In this document: positions 15,710 to 26,111 of the stretch, piece after piece | How the letters are laid out: each line of letters opens with the position of its first letter | Numbering within the stretch: position 1 is the stretch's first letter | Source of the DNA: Mycobacterium sp. 1274761.0 | Lineage (GTDB): Bacteria > Actinomycetota > Actinomycetes > Mycobacteriales > Mycobacteriaceae | Direction: 5' to 3' | Assembly: GCF_001668615.1 (NCBI RefSeq) | Contig: NZ_LZMC01000038.1 | Span: 164,727-228,726 of the forward strand | DNA length: 64,000 nucleotides | Notes under the pieces: model-generated | Seen by the model: only the letters and a program-made list of their open reading frames with translations | Told to the model about the DNA's origin: nothing | Database searches by the model: none | Translations under genes and position numbers: made by a program

Positions 15710-17938
15710 GTGACGACTCACGAACACAGCGACGAACTCCGCGAGGAGCAGCGGTATACAGACGGGCTGTACGCGCGGCTCGACGCCGAGCGCGCCCGGG
15801 TGCGCGACGCCTACGCTGCGGCGTTGGCCAGCCCGATCGACGTCAAGGACGGCGGGACGCTCGTGCAGCGGGATTCCGAGGTACGCGCGCTGGCGCGGGA
15901 GATGCGCCGGCTCGACGTCGCCGACAACGGGTTGTGCTTCGGCCGGCTGGACACCGTATCCGGGGAACGCCGCTACATCGGCCGGATCGGCATCTTCGAC
16001 ACCGACGACGACTACGAACCGCTGCTGATCGATTGGCGGGCACCCGCGGCGCGGCCGTTCTATACCGCGACCGGCGCCAACTCCGAGGACATGCGCCGGC
16101 GGCGTCAGTTCCTCACCCGCGGCCGCCGCGTGGTCGACTTCACCGACGAAGTATTGGGCCGCCCGGACGGTGCCGAATCCGACAGCGGAAGCGACGCGGC
16201 GCTGCTCGCGGCGGTCAACGCGCCGCGCGGCGACGGCATGCGCGACATCGTCGCCACCATCCAGGCCGAGCAGGACGAGATCATCCGGCTCGACCACCCC
16301 GGCGTCCTGGTGATCGAGGGCGGCCCCGGAACCGGCAAGACGGTGGTGGCGCTGCACCGCGTCGCATACCTGCTCTACACCCAGCGCAGACGCATCGAGA
16401 ACCACGGCGTGCTGGTCGTCGGGCCCAACGCGGCGTTCCTGCGCCACATCGGCCGCGTGCTGCCGTCCCTCGGCGAGACGGACGTGGTGTTCATGACGAC
16501 CGGGGACCTGCTGCCAGGGATGCACGTCACCGCCGAAGACACTCCGGAGGCCGCGCGCGTCAAGGGCTCGCTGGCGATGCTCGACGTGCTGGCGGCGGCG
16601 ATCGCGGACCGGCAGCGGGTGCCGCGGCAGCCGATCCCGATCGAGCTGGCGGATGTCACGGTGCGCATCGACGCCGAAACGGCCGAATGGGCGATCCAGG
16701 AGGCGCAGGCAAGCGGGCGCCCGCACAACGAGGCGCGGGCGGTGTTCCTCGACATCGTCACCTATGTGCTCACCGAACGGGCGATCGCGCGCATCGGGCG
16801 CGGGTGGCTGACCCGCGACGACGCCCAGGCGTGGGAGGAGCTGCGCAGCGATCTCCTCGAAGAGCTCGCGGACAACAAGGATTTCCCCGCGGCGGTGGAC
16901 GAGCTGTGGCCGGTGCTCACGCCGGGCGACCTGCTGTCGTCGTTGTACAGCTCGCGCGAGCGGCTGCGCACGGCGGGCGCCGATGCCGCGCTGTGGCGGG
17001 CCGAGGGAGACGCCTGGACCGTGTCCGATGTGCCGCTGCTCGACGAACTGATCGACCTGCTGGGCCCCGACAAACCCGTCGGCGCCTCCGCCGAGCAGCA
17101 GCGGCGGACCGAAGCCGAATACGCCGCCCGGGTGCTCGACATGATGGTCAGCCGCGAGGATCTGATGTCCGACGAGGATCATCTGCTGGCCACCGACCTG
17201 CTCTACGCCGAGGACCTGGCCGAGCGTTTCGAAGAACGCGACACCCGCGAACTGGCGGAACGCGCTGCCGCAGATCGGGATTGGACATACCGGCACGTCG
17301 TGGTCGACGAGGCTCAGGAGCTGTCGGAAATGGAGTGGCGGGTGCTGATGCGGCGCTGCCCCAGCCGGTCGTTCACGGTGGTCGGTGACCTCGCCCAGCG
17401 CCGCTCGGTAGCCGGGGCGACATCGTGGGCGGCGATGCTGGAGCCGTACGTGACGGGCCGCTGGGTGTACCGGTCGCTGTCGGTGAACTACCGCACCCCC
17501 GCCGAGATCATGTCGGTGGCCGCCGCGCTGCTTGCCGAGTTCGCCCCGGGGGTGCAGCCGCCCGAATCGGTGCGCGCGACGGGTGTGCACCCGTGGGCGC
17601 GTCGCGTCGCGGCCAGCGAATTACCTTCTGCCATAGCGGAATTCGTCGATAGCGAAGCGCAACGCGACGGCACCAGCGTGGTGATCGGCCCGCGCGGTGT
17701 GCCCGGCACGGTCCCGCCGTCAAAGACGAAGGGGTTGGAGTTCGACGCCGTGCTGGTGGTGGAGCCCGACCGGATTCTGGCCGAGGGGCCGCGGGGTGCG
17801 GCCGAGCTGTACGTCGCGCTGACCCGCGCCACGCAACGGCTCGGCGTGCTACATGTGGCTGCATTGCCGGGCGCGCTGAGGGGACTCGCGGAAGAGGGAC
17901 CTACTTCCAGGCGAAAACGGGTTGCTCCAAGTCGTTGA
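15710..17938 (+). CDS. helR: HelD/HelR-type RNA polymerase-recycling helicase-like ATPase
   Basis: 742 residues from a GTG start. An N-terminal coiled-coil arm (HSDELREEQRYTDGLYARLDAERARV) is followed by Walker A GGPGTGKTVVALHR near residue 205, Walker B HVVVDEAQELSEMEW and superfamily-1 motifs including LSVNYRTPAEI and LYVALTRATQRLGV. HelD proteins push into the RNA polymerase channels and release stalled enzyme. The HelR subgroup of Streptomyces and M. abscessus also displaces rifamycins and gives resistance. The upstream RAE supports assignment to the HelR subgroup. Its 3' end overlaps the convergent Nudix gene by 38 bases. Confidence 0.88.
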   Translation: MTTHEHSDELREEQRYTDGLYARLDAERARVRDAYAAALASPIDVKDGGTLVQRDSEVRALAREMRRLDVADNGLCFGRLDTVSGERRYIGRIGIFDTDDDYEPLLIDWRAPAARPFYTATGANSEDMRRRRQFLTRGRRVVDFTDEVLGRPDGAESDSGSDAALLAAVNAPRGDGMRDIVATIQAEQDEIIRLDHPGVLVIEGGPGTGKTVVALHRVAYLLYTQRRRIENHGVLVVGPNAAFLRHIGRVLPSLGETDVVFMTTGDLLPGMHVTAEDTPEAARVKGSLAMLDVLAAAIADRQRVPRQPIPIELADVTVRIDAETAEWAIQEAQASGRPHNEARAVFLDIVTYVLTERAIARIGRGWLTRDDAQAWEELRSDLLEELADNKDFPAAVDELWPVLTPGDLLSSLYSSRERLRTAGADAALWRAEGDAWTVSDVPLLDELIDLLGPDKPVGASAEQQRRTEAEYAARVLDMMVSREDLMSDEDHLLATDLLYAEDLAERFEERDTRELAERAAADRDWTYRHVVVDEAQELSEMEWRVLMRRCPSRSFTVVGDLAQRRSVAGATSWAAMLEPYVTGRWVYRSLSVNYRTPAEIMSVAAALLAEFAPGVQPPESVRATGVHPWARRVAASELPSAIAEFVDSEAQRDGTSVVIGPRGVPGTVPPSKTKGLEFDAVLVVEPDRILAEGPRGAAELYVALTRATQRLGVLHVAALPGALRGLAEEGPTSRRKRVAPSR

Positions 17939-18620
17939 CCGGGTCGTGACGGCCTTCCAACCCGAGCCACCGCAGCTGCAGCAGCACCGCACCCGTGGGC
18001 GCATGAATCAGGTCGTTTCCCAGGGGAATCTGCACAACCGGCCGCGGGCTCTCCGGGATCGTGATGAAGCGCGGCGAGTCCTCGCGTTGCAGTTGATGCA
18101 AACCGACCCGGTAGACGGCCAACACCTCGTCGGGTGCGGGGCGTGGATCGAGGCGGCCGCCGCCCCACATCACCACCGGGGTGATGACGTAGCCCGACCG
18201 GGTCGGGTAGTCGTCGAGCAGTCCGAGCACAGTGTCGACGGACAGTCGGATGCCGACCTCCTCATCGAGTTCGCGCAGCGCGGCGTCGACGGCGGTCTCG
18301 CCCGCGTCCAACCGACCGCCCGGCAGCGCCCACTGAGCGGCGTGCGATGACAGCCGGGTAGCCCTGCGGCACAGCAGAAAAGCCGCACCGCCGGCAACAT
18401 TGACCATGCGGCCGTCGAGGCCGGCCAAGCCGGCGTCGCGACCTTCGTTCCACCCTTCGACGTCCACGGGGTCGACGCGGTCGTCCCCTGCCTCGGAGTC
18501 AACGAGCACGACGGCGACAGCTGCGTGCCGCTTGTCCGGGTCGGTGACGCTGCGGCGGTCATGCCGTGACAAGTTGGCGCGGATCCGGTCGCGCAGGGCG
18601 GTGTCGTAGGCAATCGTCAC
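17901..18620 (-). CDS. Nudix hydrolase, CoA-pyrophosphatase-like
   Basis: 239 residues. The Nudix box is complete: GGRLDAGETAVDAALRELDEEVGI (Gx5Ex7REUxEExGU) near residue 100, given here only by its key residues G, E, RE, EE and G. The preceding AAFLLCRRATRLSSHAAQWALPGG and the domain length fit the CoA/NADH pyrophosphatase-like group, which hydrolyses nucleoside diphosphate derivatives. Substrate not determined. It is convergent with the HelR gene and shares its 3' end. Confidence 0.85.
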   Translation of the reverse strand: MTIAYDTALRDRIRANLSRHDRRSVTDPDKRHAAVAVVLVDSEAGDDRVDPVDVEGWNEGRDAGLAGLDGRMVNVAGGAAFLLCRRATRLSSHAAQWALPGGRLDAGETAVDAALRELDEEVGIRLSVDTVLGLLDDYPTRSGYVITPVVMWGGGRLDPRPAPDEVLAVYRVGLHQLQREDSPRFITIPESPRPVVQIPLGNDLIHAPTGAVLLQLRWLGLEGRHDPVNDLEQPVFAWK

Positions 18621-18651
18621 GCGTCGACCATAAGCACACGGGCCCCTGGGT

Positions 18652-19128
18652 TCAGACGAGGGCGTGGCGGTGCTGGTCTTCCGGCTCGCCCGCGGCGGCC
18701 GCGAAGTTGTCCAGTGCGGCGCTGAGTTGCTCGCGCTGCCGCTGCGTCATCTGCCGCAGTATCCGGCGGACCGCGGCGCGCCGGTGACGGATCACCCGGT
18801 CGATCAGAGCCTGCCCTTCGGACGTCAGGCTGAGTGTGATGTTGCGGCGGTCGCTGGGATCCTCACGGCGGTCGACCATCTGGATCTTGATCAACCGGTC
18901 ACAGATGCGGCTGGCATTGGACGGGCTGACCTCCAAGCCCGCCGCGACGGTGGCAAGGTTGATGGCGCCGCGGGTCGCGATCATCATCATCACCCGCAGC
19001 TGGGGCACAGTGACGACATCATCGACCTCGGCGATCGACGCCGCGGTGATCCCGACGAACGCACGTGACGCCCGCATGACCGCTTCGACCTGCTCAGCCG
19101 ATACGGTGCCCCGGTCGTTCTTCGCCAT
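18652..19128 (-). CDS. MarR-family transcriptional regulator
   Basis: 158 residues from the ATG at 19128 (MAKNDRGTVSAEQ), preceded by GAGGGGG at a good distance. The HTH region INLATVAAGLEVSPSNASRICDRLI and the wing DPSDRRNITLSLTSEG are typical of MarR. Divergent from the glucose dehydrogenase/GH15 operon with a perfect inverted repeat between them, so it is a candidate repressor of that sugar operon and of itself. Confidence 0.87.
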   Translation of the reverse strand: MAKNDRGTVSAEQVEAVMRASRAFVGITAASIAEVDDVVTVPQLRVMMMIATRGAINLATVAAGLEVSPSNASRICDRLIKIQMVDRREDPSDRRNITLSLTSEGQALIDRVIRHRRAAVRRILRQMTQRQREQLSAALDNFAAAAGEPEDQHRHALV

Positions 19129-19162
19129 CGCCGCCCCCTCTAATTGTTGCCTAAGCGCAATG

Positions 19163-19182
19163 ATTAGTTGTTTGCAACTAAT
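19163..19182. promoter_or_regulatory. MarR-type operator, inverted repeat
   Basis: ATTAGTTG-TTTG-CAACTAAT: two perfect 8-base arms with a 4-base spacer, 24 bases upstream of the dehydrogenase start and 35 bases upstream of the MarR start. A TAATTGTTGC half-site lies nearby. Position suggests control of both divergent genes. Confidence 0.7.
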
Positions 19183-19205
19183 GCGTACCGGCAAGTCAAT
19201 GTTTT

Positions 19206-20264
19206 ATGCAAGCACTGACCGTAGCCCCCGAACAAACAGATTCGCTCCGCGTCGAGGAAATCGCCGAGCCGGAAGCCGAGCCGAACGAGCTCTTGGTCGA
19301 CGGGCTGGCGGTCGGCGTCTATGGCACCGACAAAGAGATCGCCGCAGGCTCTTACGGCTGGGCCCCCCAGGGGAAGGACCGGTTGGTCCTCGGCCATGAG
19401 TCGCTGGGCCGGGTGGCCGCCGCGCCGGACGGCACTGACTTCACGAACGGCGACCTGGTGGTGGGGGTGGTGCGCAGGCCCGACCCGGTTCCCTGTGAAG
19501 CCTGCGCACACGGGGAGTTCGACATGTGCCGCAACGGCCGCTACACCGAGCGTGGCATCAAAGAGCGCGACGGTTACGGCAGCCAACGCTGGACCGTCGA
19601 AACCGATTACGCGGTGAGGCTGGATCCGCGCCTTGCGGACGTCGGCATGCTGCTGGAGCCGACAACCGTGGTCGCCAAGGCGTGGGAGCAGGTCAATCGG
19701 GTGGGCGAACGCGCCTACTTTCACCCCCGCCGTGCGCTGATCACCGGCGCGGGACCGATCGGCCTGCTGGCGGGACTGCTCGCCGTGCAGCAGGGGTTGG
19801 AGACACACATCCTCGATCGGGTCACCGACGGACCCAAGCCGGGCATCGTCAAAGCACTCGGGGCGACTTATCACCATGACGACATCGACGACGTCGCATC
19901 GCAAATCGAGCCGGACGTCGTCATCGAGGCAACGGGGGCGGGACCGGTGGTGTTCGGGGCCATTGCCGCCACGGCGACCTACGGCATCGTCTGCTTGACC
20001 GGGGTGTCACCCAAGGGACGCGCGCTGAAAATCGACGCCGGAGCTGTCAACCGTGAACTCGTTCTGGAAAACGACGCAGTGGTCGGCTCGGTGAACGCCA
20101 ACCTGCGCCATTACCGACAGGCCGCCGAAGCGTTGGGCGAGGCCGACAAGGACTGGTTGGCGAGCCTGATCAGCCGGCGGGTCCCGCTGCACCGGGCGAA
20201 GGAGGCGTTCTCGCCACAGCCCGACGACGTCAAGGTCGTGATCACGCTCGACGACGCTCGCTGA
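19206..20264 (+). CDS. Glucose 1-dehydrogenase-like medium-chain dehydrogenase
   Basis: 352 residues. The overall sequence follows archaeal/halobacterial zinc glucose dehydrogenases: GTDKEIAAG, LGHESLGRV (H64-E65), structural cysteines in CEACAHGEFDMC, ERDGYGSQ, LLEPTTVVAKAW, and Rossmann motif ITGAGPIGLLAGL. The family oxidises glucose or other aldoses with NAD(P)+. At position 39 there is Tyr (VGVYGTD) where Sulfolobus enzymes have the catalytic-zinc Cys and Haloferax has Asp. It begins an operon with the GH15 gene three bases downstream, which would supply free glucose. Confidence 0.85.
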   Translation: MQALTVAPEQTDSLRVEEIAEPEAEPNELLVDGLAVGVYGTDKEIAAGSYGWAPQGKDRLVLGHESLGRVAAAPDGTDFTNGDLVVGVVRRPDPVPCEACAHGEFDMCRNGRYTERGIKERDGYGSQRWTVETDYAVRLDPRLADVGMLLEPTTVVAKAWEQVNRVGERAYFHPRRALITGAGPIGLLAGLLAVQQGLETHILDRVTDGPKPGIVKALGATYHHDDIDDVASQIEPDVVIEATGAGPVVFGAIAATATYGIVCLTGVSPKGRALKIDAGAVNRELVLENDAVVGSVNANLRHYRQAAEALGEADKDWLASLISRRVPLHRAKEAFSPQPDDVKVVITLDDAR

Positions 20265-20267
20265 ACC

Positions 20268-22076
20268 ATGACGGGGATCGAGGACTACGCACTGCTGGGT
20301 GATCTGCACACGGCCGCGCTCGTCGGCCGCGACGGCGCTATCGACTGGCTCTGCCTGCCGCGGTTCGACTCGCCCGCCTGCTTTGCCGCCTTGCTGGGCG
20401 GACCCGATGCAGGGAGCTGGTGCCTGGCGCCGGTGCGTGGCGGTCAGGCGACCCGTCGGCGTTACCGGGACGACTCGCTGGTGCTGGAGACTGATTGGGT
20501 CACCGGCGACGGCAGCGTGCGGATCATCGATTTCATGCCGCCCCGGGGCAAGGCGGCGGATGTCGTCCGCATCGTGGAGGGAATCAGCGGCCGCGTACCG
20601 ATGACGATGACGCTGCGGCTGCGGTTCGAGTATGGCCACGTCGTGCCATGGGTGCGGCGACGCCACGGCGGTCTTTCGGCCATCGCAGGCCCCGATGCCG
20701 TATGGCTGCGCACCCCCGTCGACATGCACGGCGAGCACCTCACCACGGTGGCCGAGTTCATCGTCGCCGAGGGGCAACGGATTCCCTTCGTGCTCACCCA
20801 TCAACTGTCACACCTGCCGCCGCCGGACCCGGTCGACGCCGATAAAGCCCTCCGTGAAACCGAGCAGTGGTGGGGAGAGTGGATGTCACAGTTGCGCTAC
20901 GACGGGCAGTGGCAACCAGAAGTACGCCGCGCGTTGCTGTTACTGAAGGCGCTCACCTACCAACCCACCGGCGGGATACTCGCCGCGGCGACCACGTCAC
21001 TGCCCGAACAACTTGGCGGTCCTCGCAATTGGGACTACCGATACTGTTGGCTGCGCGACGCGACCTTCACGCTGCAGGCGCTGCTGGGCACCGGCTTCGT
21101 CGACGAGGCGCGGGCCTGGCGAGAATGGTTGGTGCGCGCGGTCGCTGGTGACCCCGCTGACCTGCAGATCATGTATGGCCTTGACGGACGTCGCCGCCTG
21201 CCCGAATCGGAGCTGCCGTGGCTCGCCGGATATGAGAACTCGAGTCCCGTCCACGTCGGCAATGCCGCGTCCGCTCAACTTCAGCTCGACGTGTGGGGAG
21301 AAGTCCTCGACGGCCTGCATCTGGCCAGAGAGTCGGGGTTGCCCACCGACGAGGTAGCCTGGGATGTCCAGGCCGCGCTACTCGACTTCCTGGAAAGTCA
21401 TTGGGACCAACCCGATTACAGCCTGTGGGAGATGCGAGGTCCCGCGCGCCAATTCGTGCACTCCAAGGTGATGGCGTGGGCAGGCGTCGACCGCGCAGTG
21501 CGCACAGTCGAGAACCAACACCTGCCAGGACCGCTGCATCAGTGGCGGGCCCTCCGGTCCAAGATCCACCACGACATCTGTTCAAACGGATACAGCACGT
21601 CCCGCGAATGTTTCACCCAAGCTTATGGTTCCGACGACCTTGATGCGGCGCTGCTGCTGATGCCACGTGTCGGGTTCCTTCCCTACACAGATCCCCGCAT
21701 TGTCGCCACCGTGAAGGCCATCCAGGAGGAACTCAGCTGGGGTGGCCTGCTGTTGCGGTATCTCCCCCAGGCGAGTGACGACGGGCTTCCCGGAGCCGAG
21801 GGCGCCTTCCTGGCGTGCACATTCTGGTTAGTCGATGCGCTCGACGGCATCGGCCAGCGTGAGCAGGCCACCGCGCTTTTCGAGCGTCTGCTCGATCTGC
21901 GCAACGACGTCGGGATGCTCAGTGAAGAATACGATCCGGAGACCGGTCGTCAATTGGGTAACACTCCACAGGCTTTCAGCCTCGTCGGACTCATCAATAG
22001 CGCACGCCAACTGAGCGGTCACCACACCGGTACCTCGGCACACGTCCGAGAACAGGACCTGTACGTGACTGGCTGA
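20268..22076 (+). CDS. Glycoside hydrolase family 15 (trehalase/glucoamylase-like)
   Basis: 602 residues. The N-terminal super-beta-sandwich starts IEDYALLGDLHTAALVGRDGAIDWLCLPRFDSPACFAALL, followed by the (alpha/alpha)6 barrel with GGPRNWDYRYCWLRDATFTLQALL (first catalytic-region signature) and CFTQAYGSDDLDAALLLMP. Mycobacterial GH15 proteins include trehalases, so release of glucose from trehalose or from alpha-glucans is likely. It follows the glucose dehydrogenase by three bases. Together they would turn a glucoside into gluconolactone. No signal peptide, so cytoplasmic. Confidence 0.9.
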   Translation: MTGIEDYALLGDLHTAALVGRDGAIDWLCLPRFDSPACFAALLGGPDAGSWCLAPVRGGQATRRRYRDDSLVLETDWVTGDGSVRIIDFMPPRGKAADVVRIVEGISGRVPMTMTLRLRFEYGHVVPWVRRRHGGLSAIAGPDAVWLRTPVDMHGEHLTTVAEFIVAEGQRIPFVLTHQLSHLPPPDPVDADKALRETEQWWGEWMSQLRYDGQWQPEVRRALLLLKALTYQPTGGILAAATTSLPEQLGGPRNWDYRYCWLRDATFTLQALLGTGFVDEARAWREWLVRAVAGDPADLQIMYGLDGRRRLPESELPWLAGYENSSPVHVGNAASAQLQLDVWGEVLDGLHLARESGLPTDEVAWDVQAALLDFLESHWDQPDYSLWEMRGPARQFVHSKVMAWAGVDRAVRTVENQHLPGPLHQWRALRSKIHHDICSNGYSTSRECFTQAYGSDDLDAALLLMPRVGFLPYTDPRIVATVKAIQEELSWGGLLLRYLPQASDDGLPGAEGAFLACTFWLVDALDGIGQREQATALFERLLDLRNDVGMLSEEYDPETGRQLGNTPQAFSLVGLINSARQLSGHHTGTSAHVREQDLYVTG

Positions 22077-22170
22077 TCACACCTATTCGTATGTAGCAAT
22101 AGTTGCGGTATAGCAAATAACGGCGTACCAAGGAGATAGATGCCGCTCAGCAGTCCCCAGGAAGAAGCCC

Positions 22171-22491
22171 GTGTTCGCCGACCCTCCCGCTGCGCCATGT
22201 TCGAACGACGAGCTTCGGCGCGAACTTTGGCAGCTGGAATGCAAGCTTGCCAGCCAGGCTGTGATCGAACAGGCCAAAGGCATGTTGATGGGTGCTTTCG
22301 GCCTGAGCTCCGATCACTCCTTCGAGGTGTTGAAGTGTCTGTCGCAGTCCAACAACATCAAGTTGCGCGAGGTCGCCCACTACGTCGTACAGCTATGGAC
22401 GAGTCGCGGTCCCCGCGCCGATGTCGACGAAGCGTCAGCATTTCTGGTAGCCCTCCATCGACACTTGGCAAGCGAAAGTAACGTCAGCTAA
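22171..22491 (+). CDS. Small ANTAR-domain RNA-binding regulator
   Basis: 106 residues. [49 protein letters not shown] is an ANTAR domain, a helical module that binds two-hairpin RNA and blocks termination. No sensor domain is present. The start is a GTG with AGGAAG upstream. A strong ribosome-binding site AAGGAG also precedes an out-of-frame ATG at 22140, which is not used by this frame. The stop overlaps the end of the convergent GH3 gene by four bases. Confidence 0.82.
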   Translation: MFADPPAAPCSNDELRRELWQLECKLASQAVIEQAKGMLMGAFGLSSDHSFEVLKCLSQSNNIKLREVAHYVVQLWTSRGPRADVDEASAFLVALHRHLASESNVS

Positions 22492-24652
22492 CCGGGATTC
22501 CGCGGCGAACCCTCGGCATTGGCCGCTGCGAGCATCGCATCTATCCGGTCCTGGTCGACCGCGACCCCGGCCGCGGCGGCGAGCGTGCTGATCTTGCCGA
22601 TCGGAATGTCCTCGAGCATGCGTGTCACCGCGACACCCTCGGGCAGAGCCGCGGCCAGCAGGGGTCCGGCGACCGGGTGTGAGAGCACCTCACTGATTGA
22701 CGATGACCGAGACAACGGCAGGCGGACATCATCACCGATGACGTCAACGTGCACTGTAGCCCGGATGTCTCGGCTCGATGCGGCGATTTCGACGCTGTAG
22801 CGGCCACCCTCGACCACCCAGGCATCGACGCGAATATCCCAGTAGGCGAGATCTTTTCGGCGGATGGTCAAGACGATCTCGCGGCTCTCCGCCGCCGCAA
22901 GCTCCACCGAGGCGAAGGCCTTGAGCTCGCGCGGCGGTCGCTGCACCGCCCCGTCGGGCAACGCGGTGTACGCCTGCACGATCTCGCGACCCGCGACGGC
23001 ACCGGTGTTGGTGACGGTGACGCGAACGGTGATGTCGCCGTCGGCGCCAACAGTCGCCGCCGCATCGCGGTAGCCGAAGGTGGTGTACGACAGGCCGTGT
23101 CCGAACGGGAACGCCACGTCGAGGTCGCGGGCGTCGTACCAGCGGTACCCCACGAAGATGCCCTCGCCGTAGCGCACGCGGGAGAACTCGCCGGGGAAGT
23201 CCAGGTAGGCGGGTGTGTCCGCCAGGCGGCGCGGAATCGTCTCGGTCAGCTTTCCCGATGGGTTCACGTCGCCGAACAGCACATCGGCGATCGCGCCGCC
23301 GCCGGCCTGCCCCAGAAGCCAGCCTTCGACGATCGCGGGCACCGTGTCGGCGAACGGCAAGGCAACGACACCGCCGTTCGACACCACCACGACCGTGTTC
23401 GGGTTCGCCTCGACGACGGCGTCGACAAGCGCCAGCTGCGCTGCGGGCAGGTCGATGTGGTCACGGTCGTAGCCCTCGGACTCGTCCTGCTCGGGCAAAC
23501 CGACGAAGACGACGGCCACGTCGGCGGCGGCTGCGGCCGCGGCGGCCTCGTCCGTCGTGTGACCCGCGGTGTAGGTGACGGTTCCCGATGCCGCAGCCCG
23601 TATTTCGTCGATTGGTGTGTCGAGGCGGGTCGGTGTGACCTGCGACGAGCCCGCCCCTTGGTACCGCGGTTCGACCGCCAACGCCCCGACCACGGCGATG
23701 CCGGCATCCTTGGCGAGCGGGAGGACGGCGCCGACGTTCTTCAGCACCACGATGGAGCGGGCGGCCGCTTCCCGTGCGAGCGCATGGTGCGCGTCGACAT
23801 CGAAGACGTCGCGGCCGGCGGCGGCGGCGGTGGGCGGGTTCTGAGCCTTGCGCACCAGGGCGAGCACCCGGTCAGCGGCGGTGTCGAGGCGCTCCTCGGA
23901 AAGGATGCCGTCCTCGACGGCGGCAACGATGCGCTGAGTTGAGGCCTCGGAGCCTGGCATGTCGAGGTCTACGCCGGCCGCCAGCGACGCCACGCTGTCG
24001 TCGACCGCTCCCCAGTCGGACACCACCACCCCGTCGAAGCCCCACTCGTCTCGCAGCACCGTTGCCAGCAGCCACGGATTATGCACTGCCGCAATGCCGT
24101 TGATGCGGTTGTACGCGCACATGACGGTCCAGGGTCTGGCGTCTTCTACGACGCGTTCGAAGCCACGCAGATAGATTTCGCGCAGCGGCCTCGCGTCGAC
24201 GTCGGCGCTGACGCGCATGCGGTCGCGCTCTTGGTTGTTGGCCGCGAAGTGCTTGGCCGACGCGCCGACACCTCTGCTCTGAATACCCGCCACCATCGCC
24301 GCCCCGAGAACTCCTGAGACGACGGGATCTTCGGAGAAGTACTCGAAGTTGCGGCCGCACAACGGCGACCGCTTAATGTTGATGCCCGGTCCGAGCAGCA
24401 CGCCCACATCCTTGGCCGCCGCCTCCGCGCCGAGCGCCGCACCCACGCGCTCGACGACGTCGACGTCCCATGAACAGCCGAGCCCGACAGCGGGCGGAAA
24501 GCAGGTTGCCCGCTCGCCGTGTTTGCGTACGCCGTGTGGCCCGTCGGTCAACATGATGGAGGGAATGTTTTGCTCTTCAATGGCTTTCGTGTACCAGAAG
24601 CGCACACCGCTAATCAGCGCCGCCCGTTGCGTCAGCGTCAGATCCTGGGTGC

Positions 24653-24656
<4 letters not shown>
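22488..24656 (-). CDS. Glycoside hydrolase family 3, beta-glucosidase-like
   Basis: 722 residues from the ATG at 24656 ([17 protein letters not shown]). Domain order is the GH3 barrel with [23 protein letters not shown] and the nucleophile region [14 protein letters not shown], then the alpha/beta sandwich ([14 protein letters not shown]), then a fibronectin-III-like C-terminal domain ([14 protein letters not shown]). This matches bacterial beta-glucosidases of the BglX/bglB type, which release terminal beta-linked glucose. No signal peptide is seen. Its start overlaps the thioesterase stop (ATGA), so it is the last gene of a four-gene operon. Confidence 0.92.
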
Positions 24657-25079
<423 letters not shown>

Positions 25080-25090
<11 letters not shown>

Positions 25091-25694
25091 AGGCGGCCTC
25101 GAAGAACCCCAACTCGAGTTGCATCGCCCTGCCGTATGCGTCGCGAACGCGCGCCGTGTCGTCGGCCTGATCGTCCAGCAGCCGTTCCAGGGACGAAGCG
25201 ATGTCGGCGAATCCAGGATCGGCATAAGTCTGCACCCATTGTGCGTACGGCCCGGCCCGCCCCGCGTCCAGCGACGCGCCGATGAAGGCGTACAAGCGCA
25301 TGCACGGGGTCATGGCCGCATAGATCACGCCCAGCTCTTGCGTGGCGGCGGTGGCCAACAGGAATTCGGTGTAGGCCAGCGTCGCGGGCCACGGTTGGAC
25401 CCCGGCCATGTCGATCCCCCACTCGGCGGCATAGGAGGCGTGCAGGCCGAGCTCTTGCCGAACGCCGGTGAGCAGATCGGCCAGGGTCAGCAGCGTTGCG
25501 GTGTCCGGGCTACGCGCCAGGGCCAATGCATAGGCGCGGGCGAACGATTCGAGGAAGAAGGCGTCCTGCGCGATGTAGCCCGCGAACAACTCGCGCCGCA
25601 GAGACCCGTCGCCAATGCCGACGACGAACGGATGTGCAAGGGCGTCGGCGGCCATACCGGAGTTGTCCGACCACAGCCGGTCAGACAGCGTCAC
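25080..25694 (-). CDS. TenA family protein (aminopyrimidine aminohydrolase/thiaminase II-like)
   Basis: 204 residues, all helical. Conserved residues of the family are in place: the Asp in YIAQDAFFLESFARAYALA, the Cys nucleophile in MTPCMRLYAFIGASL near residue 130, and the C-terminal Glu in AMQLELGFFEAAY. TenA recycles the pyrimidine of degraded thiamine. It is the second gene of the operon, flanked by a small hypothetical and a thioesterase, not by thiamine genes, so its role here could differ. Confidence 0.87.
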
Positions 25695-25704
25695 GGCCGC
25701 CCGC

Positions 25705-25929
25705 TCAGCGCTTCAGCCAGCCTTTGACGGTGTCCAGTTCCCTGGACGTCGACATCAGGATGTTGTCGCGGTACAGCGCGCCACCGCTGATGGCCTGGTC
25801 GCCCTGCCACACGATGTGCACGCGTTCGGGCCGACGCAGGTAATAGTCGCTGCGATCGGCGTCCCGGTGCTGCCAACCGGCCTCCTCCGCGAGCAGGGAC
25901 ACCTGCTGGCGCTCGCCGCTCGACGTCAT
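25705..25929 (-). CDS. Conserved hypothetical protein, 74 residues
   Basis: A small cytoplasmic protein with no cysteines, membrane helix or known motif, with several aromatic and basic residues (YYLRRPERVHIVWQGD). It is 10 bases upstream of tenA on the same strand and probably the first gene of the operon; AGGTAGG lies just before the ATG. It resembles short mycobacterial proteins of unknown function. Confidence 0.65.
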   Translation of the reverse strand: MTSSGERQQVSLLAEEAGWQHRDADRSDYYLRRPERVHIVWQGDQAISGGALYRDNILMSTSRELDTVKGWLKR

Positions 25930-26111
25930 GGACCTACCTCCTCTATCGCCCGCGTACGTTATCCAACCCTGTCCAGGTGACGATAACGGCCCAGGTCAGC
26001 GGGCCTGGATGGGGCGGTCCCCAACTACCGCCGCGGCGGCCTTCGTTCAATCCGGAATTTCTCAATCGTTATTCAGGTTTGTCTCAATTGTCACATGGGT
26101 AACTTCGGTAA

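Noticed and set aside
15710..17590. 686-codon open frame on the minus strand across helR
   Set aside because: High GC content gives long antisense frames; this one has no ribosome-binding site or family motif, while the plus-strand frame is a complete HelD protein.
22140..22481. ATG with strong AAGGAG site opening a 113-codon frame overlapping the ANTAR gene
   Set aside because: The frame is Arg/Ser-rich without family resemblance and the ANTAR frame has its own start; it looks like a shadow frame. A short leader peptide is possible but unsupported.
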